The notes under the pieces: generated by a model
Databases searched by the model: none
Told to the model about the DNA's origin: nothing
What the model saw: only the letters and a program-made list of their open reading frames with translations
Source of the DNA: Parerythrobacter lacustris
GTDB lineage: Bacteria; Pseudomonadota; Alphaproteobacteria; Sphingomonadales; Sphingomonadaceae
NCBI RefSeq assembly: GCF_024626475.1
Contig: NZ_JANKHH010000003.1
Span: forward strand, 62,001-126,000
Length of the DNA: 64,000 nt
Reading direction: 5' to 3'
Position numbers and translations under genes: made by a program
Shown: piece after piece, positions 27,487-36,540 of the stretch
Layout: each line of letters starts with the position of its first letter
Position numbering within the stretch: the stretch's first letter is position 1

Positions 27487-28989
27487 TCAGCAGCCGGCCC
27501 AGAGCGACAACTCGCTCTCCTCGCCGCGCACGATCGTCCCTGCGGTGCCAACCGGCTCGCGCTGCCCATCGGTAAGGAAAGCAATCGTCGCGCCATCGCC
27601 GGGCCGGACCGCCGCCAGCGTGCGCCCGCCTTCCGGCGTCCGCGCCACGATCACGCCCGAGCGGGGCGAACCGTCGCGGTCGTAGTGCACGGTGTAGCTT
27701 TCGATGGTGGCAGGGCCGGCGTAGTCTTCGGCAATCTCGGGCACTTCCCCGCGCGCGGCATCGGCCATCGCTTGCCGGTCGAAGTCCTGCGGGAAGGCGA
27801 GGCCGAGCGGCTGCGATGAGAGCAGCACCGCATGGTTGTGGGTCGCATAGCCGCCGTTGGCGAACAGCAGACCTTTCCCACCGCCGCGCCGCAGCGCCTC
27901 GACCATGCTCGCCACCGCATGGCTCATGTAATTGCCGATTGGTCCGCCGCCGAAGGTCAGCCCGCCGAACACGCTGGCGGGCTTCTCGACCGGCCAGCCG
28001 AGCACGCGCCGCGCCATCTTGGGGACGCAGGGGAAGCACGAATAGAGCTCGACGAAGTCGAGATCGTCTGCGGCCACGCTGTTGGCCGTCATAGCTTCGG
28101 TGATGGTCACTTCGAGGCTGGGCGACCGGTCGTAGCGGTCGCGCCGGAGGAAGTTCCTGTCTTCCTCCGCCGCTGCGCCGTGGCCGATGAAGACGATCCG
28201 TTCGTCCGGCACCCCGCGCCGCTGCGCCTCGGCGAGGCTGGTGACGATGAAGCCCGCACCCTGGTTCACGCTGGCGTTGGCAACTTGCAGCTTGGTGTAG
28301 GGGAAGGCGATCGGGCGATTGGAATCGTTCGGTGTCACGACCTCCGCCGCGCTTACCGGCTTGCGGATCCACGCCGCCTCGTTCTGGGCTGCAACCTCGG
28401 AGAAGCGCGACCAGATCGCTCCGCTCTCCGCCTGACCCTCCGCAAGCGTCTGGCCGTAAGCAGCGCGGCCCGCGTTCTCGTAGAGCGGATAGACATCGGT
28501 CGGGACGACGAGGCCGTAGCTTTGCGCATAACCCGTGCGTACCCGGTGGGTCGCATCGCGCAGCGCATCGGGCTTGGGTGCTTCCGCAGCGGCCTGCGCT
28601 GCCTTGAGCTGGCCCGCGGTGCGCAGCGCCTCGCCGCCGACGATAGCGCAGATCGCTGCCTCGCCGCGCGCGATGCGGTTGGCCGCCTCGCTCATCAGCC
28701 GGGTCGGGCTGTCGCCATGCGGCGGGGTTTCGACGGTGTGCTGCGGCGCGATGCCGAGCGCTTCCGCAAGCTTCCCGATGACCGGGTTGAGCTGCGGCCA
28801 GGCGATCTGCCCGACTACCGAGAGGCTGTCGCAATCCGCTAGCCAGCCGCCCCCTGCATCGGTATCCGCCCGGCGCAGCGCCTCGGCCATCAGCCCGACC
28901 GGATCGAGCCCCTGGTCCGGCGTTGCGGGGCGGTCGTTGACCTGCCCGACGCCGACGATCACCGGGGTTTTCGCGGGGTCGGTCGTCAC
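27487..28989 (-). CDS. Thiolase-like protein (TLP1-type), probably not a thiolase
   Basis: A 500-residue thiolase-fold protein with a C-terminal extra domain (~415-500), as in mycobacterial TLP1-type proteins. The catalytic set is gone: the usual CASG nucleophile region reads PHGDSP, the GHPIG region reads GGGPIGNYMSH, and the CxGGG region reads ANGGYAT. It is therefore unlikely to make or cleave acetoacetyl-CoA. It may bind acyl-CoA or serve as a partner subunit. It converges on hemN and is 2 bases from the upstream hydrolase, so it is co-transcribed with the two following acyl-CoA genes. Confidence 0.85.
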   Translation of the reverse strand: MTTDPAKTPVIVGVGQVNDRPATPDQGLDPVGLMAEALRRADTDAGGGWLADCDSLSVVGQIAWPQLNPVIGKLAEALGIAPQHTVETPPHGDSPTRLMSEAANRIARGEAAICAIVGGEALRTAGQLKAAQAAAEAPKPDALRDATHRVRTGYAQSYGLVVPTDVYPLYENAGRAAYGQTLAEGQAESGAIWSRFSEVAAQNEAAWIRKPVSAAEVVTPNDSNRPIAFPYTKLQVANASVNQGAGFIVTSLAEAQRRGVPDERIVFIGHGAAAEEDRNFLRRDRYDRSPSLEVTITEAMTANSVAADDLDFVELYSCFPCVPKMARRVLGWPVEKPASVFGGLTFGGGPIGNYMSHAVASMVEALRRGGGKGLLFANGGYATHNHAVLLSSQPLGLAFPQDFDRQAMADAARGEVPEIAEDYAGPATIESYTVHYDRDGSPRSGVIVARTPEGGRTLAAVRPGDGATIAFLTDGQREPVGTAGTIVRGEESELSLWAGC

Positions 28990-28991
28990 GC

Positions 28992-30227
28992 TCAGGCCCG
29001 GCTCTCGCTCAGCGCAGAGTAGATCAACGTCTTCAGCTGCCGCCGGATCGGATAGGCGCTCGACGGATAGACCTGGGTCATGAACACCATCGTGATCCCT
29101 TCGAGCGGATCGACGAAGAAGGCGGTCGAATAGGCACCGCCCCAGTAGAACTCGCCCTTGCTAGCGGGCATCAGCGTCTTGGCCGGGTCGATCACGCAGG
29201 CGAAGCCGAGCCCGAAGCCGACGCCGGCATTCTGGCTCTCGGAGAACATGCTCTGCGACAGCTGGGTAAGGTCCGCGCCGCCCGGCAGGTGGTTGGCGGT
29301 CATCAGGTCGAGCGTCTTGGGCGAGACGATCCGCACGCCGCCTGACGCACCGCGCCCCACCAGCATGGCGGCGAAGCGGTGGTAATCCGCCAGCGTGCCG
29401 ACCAGCCCGCCGCCGCCGCTGTCGAAACGCCCGGGCTTGATCAGCCCGCTGGTCGGCCCGGCATCGAGCAATTTCGCCGCCGCTCCGGGCTGGTATTGAT
29501 AGGCATCGACCAGCCGCGCATGGTTGTCCTCGGTGGTGCCGAAGGCGGTGTCCACCATGCCCAGCGGCGCGAAGATATGCTGCGCGAAATAGTCGCCCAG
29601 CCGCTGGCCCGAAATCCGCTCCACCGCGATCCCCAGAACATCGGTCGAAACCGAGTAGTTCCACCGCGTGCCGGGATCGAATTCCAGCGGGAGCTTCGAG
29701 AGGCGATCGACAAACTCGTCCGAATCGAGATGCCGCCGCGCGAAATCGAAATTGTGCTCGCGGTAAAGCGCGTCGATGTTGTTGCGGTTCTGCAGCCCGT
29801 AGGTGAAGCCCGACATATGCGTCAGCAGGTCGACGAAGCGCATCGGTGCGGCCTTGCGACCCGGCATGAAGGGAATCGATCCCCCGCCGCCGGCATAGAT
29901 GGTGAGATCGGCGAATTCGGGGAAGACCTTGGTCACCGGGTCTTCGAGCGCGACCTTGCACTGCTCGACCAGCTGCATGAAGGCGATCGAGGTGACCGGC
30001 TTGGTCATGCTGGCGATGCGGAACAGCGCATCCTCGCGCAAGCCCTCGCGCCCTTCGCCCATGGTGCCTAGATTGACGTGATGCACCGGCTTGCCGTCGC
30101 GCGCGACCAGCAGCTGCACCATCGGCAGCTTGCCTGGGCCGACATAGGCCTCGGTCAGGAAGGGCGCGATCCGGGACAGCCGGTCGGCGTCGAAGCCCAG
30201 CGATGCCGGGTCGTGAAGGTCGAACAT
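28992..30227 (-). CDS. Beta-lactamase-fold serine hydrolase (class C-like esterase)
   Basis: A 411-residue member of the serine beta-lactamase-like family without a signal peptide. S73-M-T-K76 is the SxxK catalytic motif, and WNYSVS near residue 190 supplies the Tyr of the YxN-type motif. WGGAYST near the end takes the place of the KTG box. Cytosolic members are mostly esterases (EstB type) rather than drug-resistance enzymes. Between two acyl-CoA genes it may hydrolyse an ester intermediate. Confidence 0.85.
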   Translation of the reverse strand: MFDLHDPASLGFDADRLSRIAPFLTEAYVGPGKLPMVQLLVARDGKPVHHVNLGTMGEGREGLREDALFRIASMTKPVTSIAFMQLVEQCKVALEDPVTKVFPEFADLTIYAGGGGSIPFMPGRKAAPMRFVDLLTHMSGFTYGLQNRNNIDALYREHNFDFARRHLDSDEFVDRLSKLPLEFDPGTRWNYSVSTDVLGIAVERISGQRLGDYFAQHIFAPLGMVDTAFGTTEDNHARLVDAYQYQPGAAAKLLDAGPTSGLIKPGRFDSGGGGLVGTLADYHRFAAMLVGRGASGGVRIVSPKTLDLMTANHLPGGADLTQLSQSMFSESQNAGVGFGLGFACVIDPAKTLMPASKGEFYWGGAYSTAFFVDPLEGITMVFMTQVYPSSAYPIRRQLKTLIYSALSESRA

Positions 30228-30237
30228 GCCAGCGCGC

Positions 30238-31506
30238 TCAGTCGAGGTAGTCGTCGACGCGCTCGACGATGATCGCCGGGGCCATCCCGCCCGCCGCGCA
30301 CATCGTCACCAGCCCGCGCTTCTTGCCTTGCCGTTCGAGCTCGTCGACCACCGTGCCGATCAGGATCGAACCGGTCGCGCCGATCGGATGGCCGAGCGCG
30401 ATCGAGCCGCCGTTGACGTTGACCTTGTCCCAGTCGAGATCGAGATCGCGCACGAATTTGGCAGCGACCACGGCGAAGGCCTCGTTGATCTCCCAAAGGT
30501 CGATATCGTCCTTGGTCAGGCCGGCCTTTTCGAGCACCTTCTTCGCCGCCGGGACCGGGGCGTTGAGCATCAGCGTGGGATCGTCGCCCATATTGGCCGT
30601 CGCGACGATGCGGGCGCGGGGTTTGAGCCCGTGCTTACGGCCATAGTCCGCGCTGGTCACCAGCACCGCCGCCGCGCCGTCGACCACGCCCGAGCTGTTG
30701 CCCGCATGGTGGAAGTTCCGGATTTCCAGGTCGGGATACTTCTGGTTGACCAGCTTGCGGAAGGTGGTTCCGTTCGCGTCGAGCGGAACATCGGCGATCT
30801 TGGTGAAGGCGGGCTCGAGCTCGGCCAGCCCCTCACGCGTGGTTTGCGGGCGGGGGTACTCGTCCTTGTCGAGCAGCACGGTGCCTTCATCGTCGACCAC
30901 CGGCACCACCGACTTGTCGAACCGCCCCTCCGCCATCGCGGCGGCGGCGCGCTGCTGGCTGCGGTAGCCGACCTCGTCGAGTTCCTCGCGGGTGAAGCCT
31001 TCCATGCTGGCGATCGCATCGCCGCAGATGCCCTGGTGGCTCTGCGGATGGACCTTCTGGAGGCGTTCGTTGTAGCTGCCCATCATCGGCGGCTTGAGCC
31101 CGGCGCGCATCTTCTCCTGCGTCTGCGCGGCGGTCAGGCTCATCATCTCGGTCCCGCCGGCGACCACGCAATCGGCCATCCCGCTCATCACCTGCGCTGC
31201 GGCGAGGTTGACCGAGGTGATGCCGCCACCGCAAAACCGGTCGAGCGTCATGCCGCTGCTGGTGACATCGTAACCTGCGTCGAGCGAGGCCATCCGGCCC
31301 ATGTCGCCCGCCTGCAAACCGTCCTGGGTCGAGACGGACCAGATCACGTCGTCGACCGTGGTGGTGTCGAGATTGTTGCGGTCCTTGATCGCCTTGAGCA
31401 CGGTTGCGGCGAGATGCTGCGGATGCTGCGCGGCAAGCGCACCCTTGCCCTGCTTGCCGATGCCGCGCGGGGTGCGGGCTGCGTCGATGATATAGGCTTC
31501 GGCCAA
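30238..31506 (-). CDS. Acetyl-CoA C-acyltransferase (thiolase)
   Basis: A 422-residue thiolase with complete catalytic residues: nucleophile C92 in RFCGGGITS, His in GHPIGATGS and the second Cys in CAAGGMAPA. It cleaves 3-ketoacyl-CoA in beta-oxidation (or condenses acetyl-CoA). It is first in a minus-strand run with the hydrolase and the TLP1-like gene, and divergent from an enoyl-CoA hydratase across 99 bases that must hold both promoters. Confidence 0.93.
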   Translation of the reverse strand: MAEAYIIDAARTPRGIGKQGKGALAAQHPQHLAATVLKAIKDRNNLDTTTVDDVIWSVSTQDGLQAGDMGRMASLDAGYDVTSSGMTLDRFCGGGITSVNLAAAQVMSGMADCVVAGGTEMMSLTAAQTQEKMRAGLKPPMMGSYNERLQKVHPQSHQGICGDAIASMEGFTREELDEVGYRSQQRAAAAMAEGRFDKSVVPVVDDEGTVLLDKDEYPRPQTTREGLAELEPAFTKIADVPLDANGTTFRKLVNQKYPDLEIRNFHHAGNSSGVVDGAAAVLVTSADYGRKHGLKPRARIVATANMGDDPTLMLNAPVPAAKKVLEKAGLTKDDIDLWEINEAFAVVAAKFVRDLDLDWDKVNVNGGSIALGHPIGATGSILIGTVVDELERQGKKRGLVTMCAAGGMAPAIIVERVDDYLD

Positions 31507-31605
31507 GGCAATTTCCTCTCACATTCGGGTTAGCGGTTGACGTTTCCGTAAAGCTTGGCCAGCAACGCCGCAAGGAAAGTTTCAATCAGAAATGGGAGTG
31601 GAGCG

Positions 31606-32367
31606 ATGTCCGAGGAAGTCCTCACCGAAGTGCGCGACGGGATCCTGATCGTCACGATCAACCGGCCCGAGGCGAAGAACGCGATGAACCAGGCTGCGGC
31701 CGAGGGGATCGCGGCGGCGATGGACCGGCTCGATGCCGAGGACGATCTGCGGGTCGCGATCCTGACCGGCGCGGGCGGGACCTTCTGCTCGGGCATGGAC
31801 CTCAAGGGCTTCCTGCGCGGCGAACGGCCGAGCATCGATGGGCGCGGTTTCGGCGGGATTACCGAGAAAGGCCCGGTCAAGCCGCTGATCGCTGCGGTCG
31901 AAGGGTACGCGCTGGCGGGCGGGTTCGAGCTGATGATCAGTTGCGATCTGGTGGTCGCCAATTCGGGCGCGAAGTTCGGTATTCCCGAAGCCAAGCGCGG
32001 GCTCGCTGCAGCCGCCGGCGGGCTGGTCAAGCTGCCGCAGATGATCGCGCCCAAGATCGCGATGGAACTGGCGCTGACCGGCGACTTCATCGACGCGCAG
32101 CGCGCCTACGATCTCGGCCTCGTCAACCGCGTGACCGATGGGCCTGCGCTCGATGCCGCGCTCGAACTGGCGGGCAAGGTCACGGCCAACGGGCCGGTCG
32201 CGGTGCGGGTGTCGAAGCAGGTAATCGTCGAGTCGCCCGGCTGGTCGTACGAAGAGCGCTGGCAGAAACAGGGCGCGCTGATGCCGCAGGTGTTCATGAG
32301 CGAGGACGCGCGCGAAGGCTCGCTCGCCTTCGCCGAAAAGCGCGCGCCGAACTGGAAGGGCAAGTAA
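31606..32367 (+). CDS. Enoyl-CoA hydratase/isomerase family protein
   Basis: A 253-residue crotonase-fold enzyme. The oxyanion segments FCSGMDLK and GYALAGGFEL are present, and both catalytic Glu positions are kept (E of GGFELM and E of FGIPEAKRG), as expected for a true hydratase. The start at 31606 has GGGAGTGGAG upstream and gives the usual N-terminus; an ATG 17 codons earlier is less likely. The stop overlaps the racemase start (TAATG), so the two are coupled. Confidence 0.92.
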   Translation: MSEEVLTEVRDGILIVTINRPEAKNAMNQAAAEGIAAAMDRLDAEDDLRVAILTGAGGTFCSGMDLKGFLRGERPSIDGRGFGGITEKGPVKPLIAAVEGYALAGGFELMISCDLVVANSGAKFGIPEAKRGLAAAAGGLVKLPQMIAPKIAMELALTGDFIDAQRAYDLGLVNRVTDGPALDAALELAGKVTANGPVAVRVSKQVIVESPGWSYEERWQKQGALMPQVFMSEDAREGSLAFAEKRAPNWKGK

Positions 32368-33515
32368 TGAGCGGCCCGCTCTCCGGGCTGCGCATCGTCG
32401 AATTCGCCGGGATCGGACCGGGTCCGTTCTGCGGCATGATGCTGGCGGACCACGGGGCGGAGGTGATCCGCATCGACCGCGCGAGCGGCAGCCGCGGCGG
32501 CTCGCAGCCGGTGACGAGCAAGGACGTGCTGGCGCGCGGGCGCAAGTCGATCGCACTCGACCTGAAGAGCGCCGAGGGCGTGGCGCTCGCGCGCAAGCTG
32601 TGCGCCAGTGCCGACGGGATCATCGAGGGCTTCCGCCCCGGGGTGATGGAACGGCTGGGGTTGGGGCCGGAGGAATTGCTCAAGGACAATCCCAAGCTGG
32701 TCTATGGCCGGATGACCGGATGGGGCCAGACCGGCCCCTATGCGCCCTGGGCCGGGCACGACATCAATTACATCGCGCTCGGCGGCGCGCTGGCGCATTT
32801 CGGGCGCGCAGGCGGCAAGCCGACCCCGCCGATCAATCTGATCGGGGACTTCGGCGGCGGCGGGATGATGCTCGCCTTCGGCATGGCATCGGCCCTGCTC
32901 AACGTCGCGCGCGGCGGAGCCGGCCAGGTGATTGACTGCGCCATGACCGACGGCACCGCGGTGCTGATGGCCATGCTCCACGGGATGAAGAACATGGGCG
33001 TGTGGTCGGAAGACCTCGGCGCCAACATGCTCGATACCGGCGCGCATTTCTACGATACTTACGAGACCGCCGACGGCAAGTTCGTCAGCATCGGCAGCAT
33101 CGAACCGCAGTTCTACGCCGAGCTGCGGCGACTGACGGGGCTGCAGGACGATGCGCAGTTCGACGCCCAGCACGACCGCCGCCAGTGGGGCGCAATGAAG
33201 GACAAGCTCACCGCGCTGTTCAGGAGCAAGACCCGCGATGAGTGGAACGCGATCATGGAGCATACCGACGTCTGCTACGCCCCGGTGCTGACGATGAGCG
33301 AGGCCGCCGCGCATCCGCACAATGTCGCGCGGCAGACCTTCGTCGAAGTCGGCGGCGACACCCAGCCGGCCCCCGCGCCGCGCTATTCCGCCACCACAAC
33401 CTCCACTCCGCAACCCGCCCCGATGCCGGGCGACGACACCGATGCGATCCTCGCCTCGCTGGGGATCGACGCCACCGAAGCCGCCGCCCTGCGCGATGCA
33501 GGGACGGTAGCCTGA
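32367..33515 (+). CDS. Alpha-methylacyl-CoA racemase (CaiB/BaiF family)
   Basis: A 382-residue family III CoA-transferase-fold protein. The wording AGHDINYIALGG and LIGDFGGGGM carries the His and Asp pair used by alpha-methylacyl-CoA racemases to move the alpha proton, and the length equals that of the animal enzyme. It should interconvert (2R)- and (2S)-methyl-branched acyl-CoAs so that acyl-CoA dehydrogenases can act. Neighbours (hydratase before, dehydrogenase 13 bases after) fit oxidation of branched or sterol-like side chains. A CoA-transferase role is a weaker alternative. Confidence 0.88.
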   Translation: MSGPLSGLRIVEFAGIGPGPFCGMMLADHGAEVIRIDRASGSRGGSQPVTSKDVLARGRKSIALDLKSAEGVALARKLCASADGIIEGFRPGVMERLGLGPEELLKDNPKLVYGRMTGWGQTGPYAPWAGHDINYIALGGALAHFGRAGGKPTPPINLIGDFGGGGMMLAFGMASALLNVARGGAGQVIDCAMTDGTAVLMAMLHGMKNMGVWSEDLGANMLDTGAHFYDTYETADGKFVSIGSIEPQFYAELRRLTGLQDDAQFDAQHDRRQWGAMKDKLTALFRSKTRDEWNAIMEHTDVCYAPVLTMSEAAAHPHNVARQTFVEVGGDTQPAPAPRYSATTTSTPQPAPMPGDDTDAILASLGIDATEAAALRDAGTVA

Positions 33516-33528
33516 CAGGACGACAGAC

Positions 33529-34671
33529 ATGCTCGATACCGCCCACCGCTTCGCCTACAACGAAGACCACGCGATGTTCCGCGACACCGTGCGCAAGGTC
33601 TTCGCGCAGCATCTCGAACCTTACCTGGACGAGCACGAAGCCAACGGCATCGTCCCGCGCGAGACGTGGAAGGCGGTCGGCGAGGCGGGGCTGCTGTGCC
33701 CCACGGTCAAGGAAGAGAACGGCGGGCTCGGGCTCGACTTCGGCTATTGCGCGATCGTTTCCGAAGAACTGACCTATCTCGGTTCCTCCGCCGGCTTCAC
33801 CCTGCAGAACGACATCACCGCCAACTATGTCGAGCGGCTGGGGACCGAAGAACAGCGCCGGAAGTACCTGCCCAGCATGATCAGCGGCGACATCATCACC
33901 GCTATCGCGATGACCGAACCCGGCGCGGGCAGCGACCTGCAGGGCATCCGCACCACCGCGCGCGAGGATGGCGACGACTATATCGTCAACGGCTCCAAGA
34001 CCTACATCACCAACGGCCAGAACGCCGACATGGTGATCGTGGTCGCCAAGACCGACCCGGCGATGGGCGCCAAGGGCACCACGCTGATCTGCGTCGAGGA
34101 CGGGATGCCCGGCTTCGAGAAGGGCCGCAACCTCGACAAAATCGGCCAGCACAGCGCGGATACCAGCGAGCTGTTCTTCGAGGATGTGCGGGTGCCCAAG
34201 GCAAACGTGCTCGGCGGGGTGGGCAGCGGCTTCGTCCATTTGATGGAGGAGCTGCCGCAGGAACGCCTCGGCATCGCGGTCGGCGCGCAGGCGGCGGCGC
34301 AAAAGGCGTTCGACCTCGCGGTGGAATTCACCAAGGACCGCAAGGCCTTCGGCAAAGCCGTGTTCGAGTTCCAGAACACCAAGTTCACCCTCGCCGATCT
34401 CAAGGCCAAGCTGCAGGTCGGCTGGGCGCATCTCGACTGGGCGCTGCTGCGGCACTTCGAGAAAAAGCTGACCACCGACGAGGCCAGCGCGGCCAAGCTT
34501 TGGCACACCGACCTGCAGTGGGAAGCGGTCGACACCGCGCTCCAGCTGCATGGCGGCGCGGGCTACATGAACGAATACCCGATCGCCCGCCTGTGGCGCG
34601 ACGCCCGCGTGACCCGCATCTTCGGCGGCACCAACGAGATCATGAAGGAAGTGATTTCGCGCTCGATCTGA
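33529..34671 (+). CDS. Acyl-CoA dehydrogenase
   Basis: A 380-residue FAD enzyme of the usual three-domain fold (TEPGAGSDLQGI, FGKAVFEFQNTKF, LHGGAGYMNEYPIARLWRD). The MCAD-type catalytic Glu site near the C-terminus is Gly here (FGGTNEI), so the base is probably a Glu in helix G (LAVEFTKDRKAFGK), as in long-chain and isovaleryl types. It introduces the 2,3 double bond into acyl-CoA. It closes a three-gene run, followed by a hairpin. Confidence 0.92.
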   Translation: MLDTAHRFAYNEDHAMFRDTVRKVFAQHLEPYLDEHEANGIVPRETWKAVGEAGLLCPTVKEENGGLGLDFGYCAIVSEELTYLGSSAGFTLQNDITANYVERLGTEEQRRKYLPSMISGDIITAIAMTEPGAGSDLQGIRTTAREDGDDYIVNGSKTYITNGQNADMVIVVAKTDPAMGAKGTTLICVEDGMPGFEKGRNLDKIGQHSADTSELFFEDVRVPKANVLGGVGSGFVHLMEELPQERLGIAVGAQAAAQKAFDLAVEFTKDRKAFGKAVFEFQNTKFTLADLKAKLQVGWAHLDWALLRHFEKKLTTDEASAAKLWHTDLQWEAVDTALQLHGGAGYMNEYPIARLWRDARVTRIFGGTNEIMKEVISRSI

Positions 34672-34673
34672 TT

Positions 34674-34692
34674 CCTCCCCGGCACGGGGAGG
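34674..34692 (+). terminator. Hairpin after the acyl-CoA dehydrogenase
   Basis: CCTCCCC (34674-34680) and GGGGAGG (34686-34692) pair over a 5-base loop just after the stop, without a T-run. A second small hairpin (ACCAGC/GCTGGT) follows. The same CCTCCCC hairpin core recurs at 38790-38812. Confidence 0.5.
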
Positions 34693-34738
34693 GGGACCAG
34701 CGTAGCTGGTGGAGGGGCACGCTCACTCCGGGCGCTGC

Positions 34739-34830
34739 CGTCACCCCGGGCTTGACCCGGGGTCCCGCTTCCTTTGGGCCTCGGCGCTTGCCTCAAGCAA
34801 GCGGGACCCCGGCTCGAGGCCGGGGTGACG
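34739..34830. repeat. Palindromic repeat with 32-base arms
   Basis: The left arm (34739-34770, beginning CGTCACCCCGG) pairs almost fully with the right arm (34799-34830, ending CGGGGTGACG) over a 28-base loop. The gap 34672-34977 otherwise holds GTGACGGG-rich tails and no gene. Confidence 0.75.
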
Positions 34831-34977
34831 GGGAGGGGGTGACGGGAAGGGAGTGACGTGGGTCGGGGTGACGGGAGGGCGGACAATCGTTTCCGGCTAG
34901 GTCAGGCGACACCCTGGCGACGAAAGCGACACTGTGTCGCCTTCACCGCGTCAGACTAAAGCACTGAAATTGAACAG

Positions 34978-35604
34978 TCATTCCCCGTTTTCCAGCAAAG
35001 GCGATGCGAGGGGAGCCCCCGCCCCCTGTTCAAATTCGCCGCGTGCTTCGAGTTCGTCGTCCTTGTACTCCAGCCAGCGCTCCGGCCCATGCTCGACCCG
35101 TGCGATCAGCGCGCCGATCTCTTCGGACTCGAAAGCGCTGGCGGGATCGAAGGGCGAGGGATCGGGCCGCTCCAGCCCGCCGCGCATGGCGAGCAGCGCC
35201 AGCGTCAGCCGCTCGTCATACTTGCGCGACGTGCCGATCAATTCGCCATTGTAGTAATGCGGGACCTCGACCCCGTTGAGCGCGCGGTCGAGCGCCGCTT
35301 CGGCCAGCACGTCGAACCGGGTCAGGAACGCAGCCTCCCACGCCTTGTCGAACGGCTGGCCGTTCAGCCGCGCGCGCAGCTTGTAGGCCGACTGCCGCCC
35401 CATCCCGACCGCCCGCGCGGCAGCGGCGACATTGTGCGTCGCCGCAAGCTCGCGCAGGAACGCGGCCTGCCGGGCAGGGGTCCAGCCGTCGTGGCGGCCG
35501 GGTTCGGGGGTGATGTCAGGGGTTGCGGGGGTTGAATGGGCTTTAGGGGCGGCGGTGGTGTCACCGGCGCCCTCGAACGAACGGGGATCGGGATGAGTCG
35601 TCAT
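34978..35604 (-). CDS. Helix-turn-helix protein of unknown role
   Basis: A 208-residue protein. I start it at the ATG at 35604 (MTTHPDP); the open frame extends further upstream but that part reads through a dispersed repeat (35679-35900). The first ~45 residues are Pro/Thr-rich and probably disordered. Then WTPARQAAFLRELAATHNVAAAARAVGMGRQSAYKLR, residues ~58-95, is a helix-turn-helix resembling those of resolvase or small-terminase type. The C-terminal part is acidic and helical. There is no operon partner, and it sits among repeats. Confidence 0.7.
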   Translation of the reverse strand: MTTHPDPRSFEGAGDTTAAPKAHSTPATPDITPEPGRHDGWTPARQAAFLRELAATHNVAAAARAVGMGRQSAYKLRARLNGQPFDKAWEAAFLTRFDVLAEAALDRALNGVEVPHYYNGELIGTSRKYDERLTLALLAMRGGLERPDPSPFDPASAFESEEIGALIARVEHGPERWLEYKDDELEARGEFEQGAGAPLASPLLENGE

Positions 35605-35678
35605 CCGCGAGCATAAGGCAGAATTTGCGCGTGTAGGAAAATGGTTTTGGTCGCGTGAGCCCGAACACTCGCATTCAT

Positions 35679-35764
35679 CGTCATTGCGAGGAGCCGCAGG
35701 CGACGCGGCAATCCAGAGCCGTAGTGCGTTCCGCCTGGATTGCTTCGCTGCGCTCGCATTGACG
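35679..35764. repeat. Dispersed hairpin repeat, copy 1
   Basis: Begins CGTCATTGCGAGGAGC and ends CGCTCGCATTGACG; the inner halves GGCAATCCA / TGGATTGC also pair, giving one long imperfect hairpin. Confidence 0.85.
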
Positions 35765-35811
35765 GGGAAGGGGGAGGGATCGGGTGTGCCGCGCTCCTGG
35801 CCCGCAAATCT

Positions 35812-35900
35812 CGTCATTGCGAGGAGCGCAGCGACGCGGCAATCCAGTGTGGTGCCGTGCAGCTCTGGATTGCCGCGCGGCTTCGCCGCTCGCAATGACC
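35812..35900. repeat. Dispersed hairpin repeat, copy 2
   Basis: Same ends and the same inner GGCAATCCA / TGGATTGCC pairing as the other copies, with a different centre (GTGTGGTGCCGTGCAGC). Confidence 0.85.
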
Positions 35901-35953
35901 GAGAGGGGAATTGACGACTTGCGCGAGGTGGCATTACCCGCCAGTTTCCCGAA

Positions 35954-36256
35954 ATGCCTCGCGACATCCAGCCTGCCGCCTATATCATGGCGAACAGGCG
36001 CAACGGTACGCTCTACGTCGGCGTCACGTCGGATCTGCCGCAGCGCGCGTGGCAGCACCGCGAAGGCGTCATCGACGGCTTTACCAATCGGTACGGTTGC
36101 AAACTGCTGGTGTGGTATGAATTGTGCGGCACGATGGAGCACGCCATTCTGCGCGAGAAGCAGATTAAGGCCGGATCACGAGCGAAGAAGCTGGCGCTGA
36201 TCGAGGCCGGCAATCCGCAGTGGCGCGACCTCTACCCCGACATTAGCGCGCCTTAG
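35954..36256 (+). CDS. GIY-YIG domain endonuclease-like protein
   Basis: A 100-residue single-domain protein of the small GIY-YIG family (YhbQ/UPF0213 type). AAYIMANRRNGTLYVGVTSDL supplies the paired Tyr signature (AYI...LYVG), followed by the conserved Arg/His region QRAWQHREG and a Glu in EKQIKAGSRAKK. The family cuts or processes nucleic acid with a single metal ion. Biological roles are poorly known. The gene lies between pairs of hairpin repeats on both sides and has no other close neighbour. Confidence 0.88.
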   Translation: MPRDIQPAAYIMANRRNGTLYVGVTSDLPQRAWQHREGVIDGFTNRYGCKLLVWYELCGTMEHAILREKQIKAGSRAKKLALIEAGNPQWRDLYPDISAP

Positions 36257-36265
36257 CCTTACCCT

Positions 36266-36360
36266 CGTAATTGCGAGGAGCCAGAGGCGACGCGGCAATC
36301 CAGAGCGGTGGTGCGTTCCGCCCTGGATTGCCACGCCGACTGCGTCGGCTCGCAATGACG
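36266..36360. repeat. Dispersed hairpin repeat, copy 3
   Basis: Starts CGTAATTGCGAGGAGCC and ends GGCTCGCAATGACG. It has a more diverged inner stem than copies 2 and 4 and lies 9 bases after the GIY-YIG stop. Confidence 0.85.
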
Positions 36361-36406
36361 GGAAAAGGGACAAGGTGTCTCGTTTCTCTGTATGTACCTC
36401 CACCTC

Positions 36407-36495
36407 CGTCATTGCGAGGAGCGCAGCGACGCGGCAATCCAGGGTGGTACCGTGCAGCTCTGGATTGCCGCGCGGCTTCGCCGCTCGCAATGACG
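36407..36495. repeat. Dispersed hairpin repeat, copy 4
   Basis: Nearly the same sequence as copy 2, including the CCGTGCAGCTCTGGATTGCC segment. Confidence 0.85.
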
Positions 36496-36540
36496 GGCGA
36501 AGGGGAAGGGGAGGCTGAAGCAAATACCGCTGCGGCAATC

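Noticed and set aside
28992-30227. Beta-lactam resistance gene
   Set aside because: No signal peptide and the KTG box is replaced; the gene belongs with acyl-CoA metabolism genes.
34978-35967. 329-residue version of the helix-turn-helix protein
   Set aside because: The extra N-terminal part is a translation of dispersed hairpin repeats.
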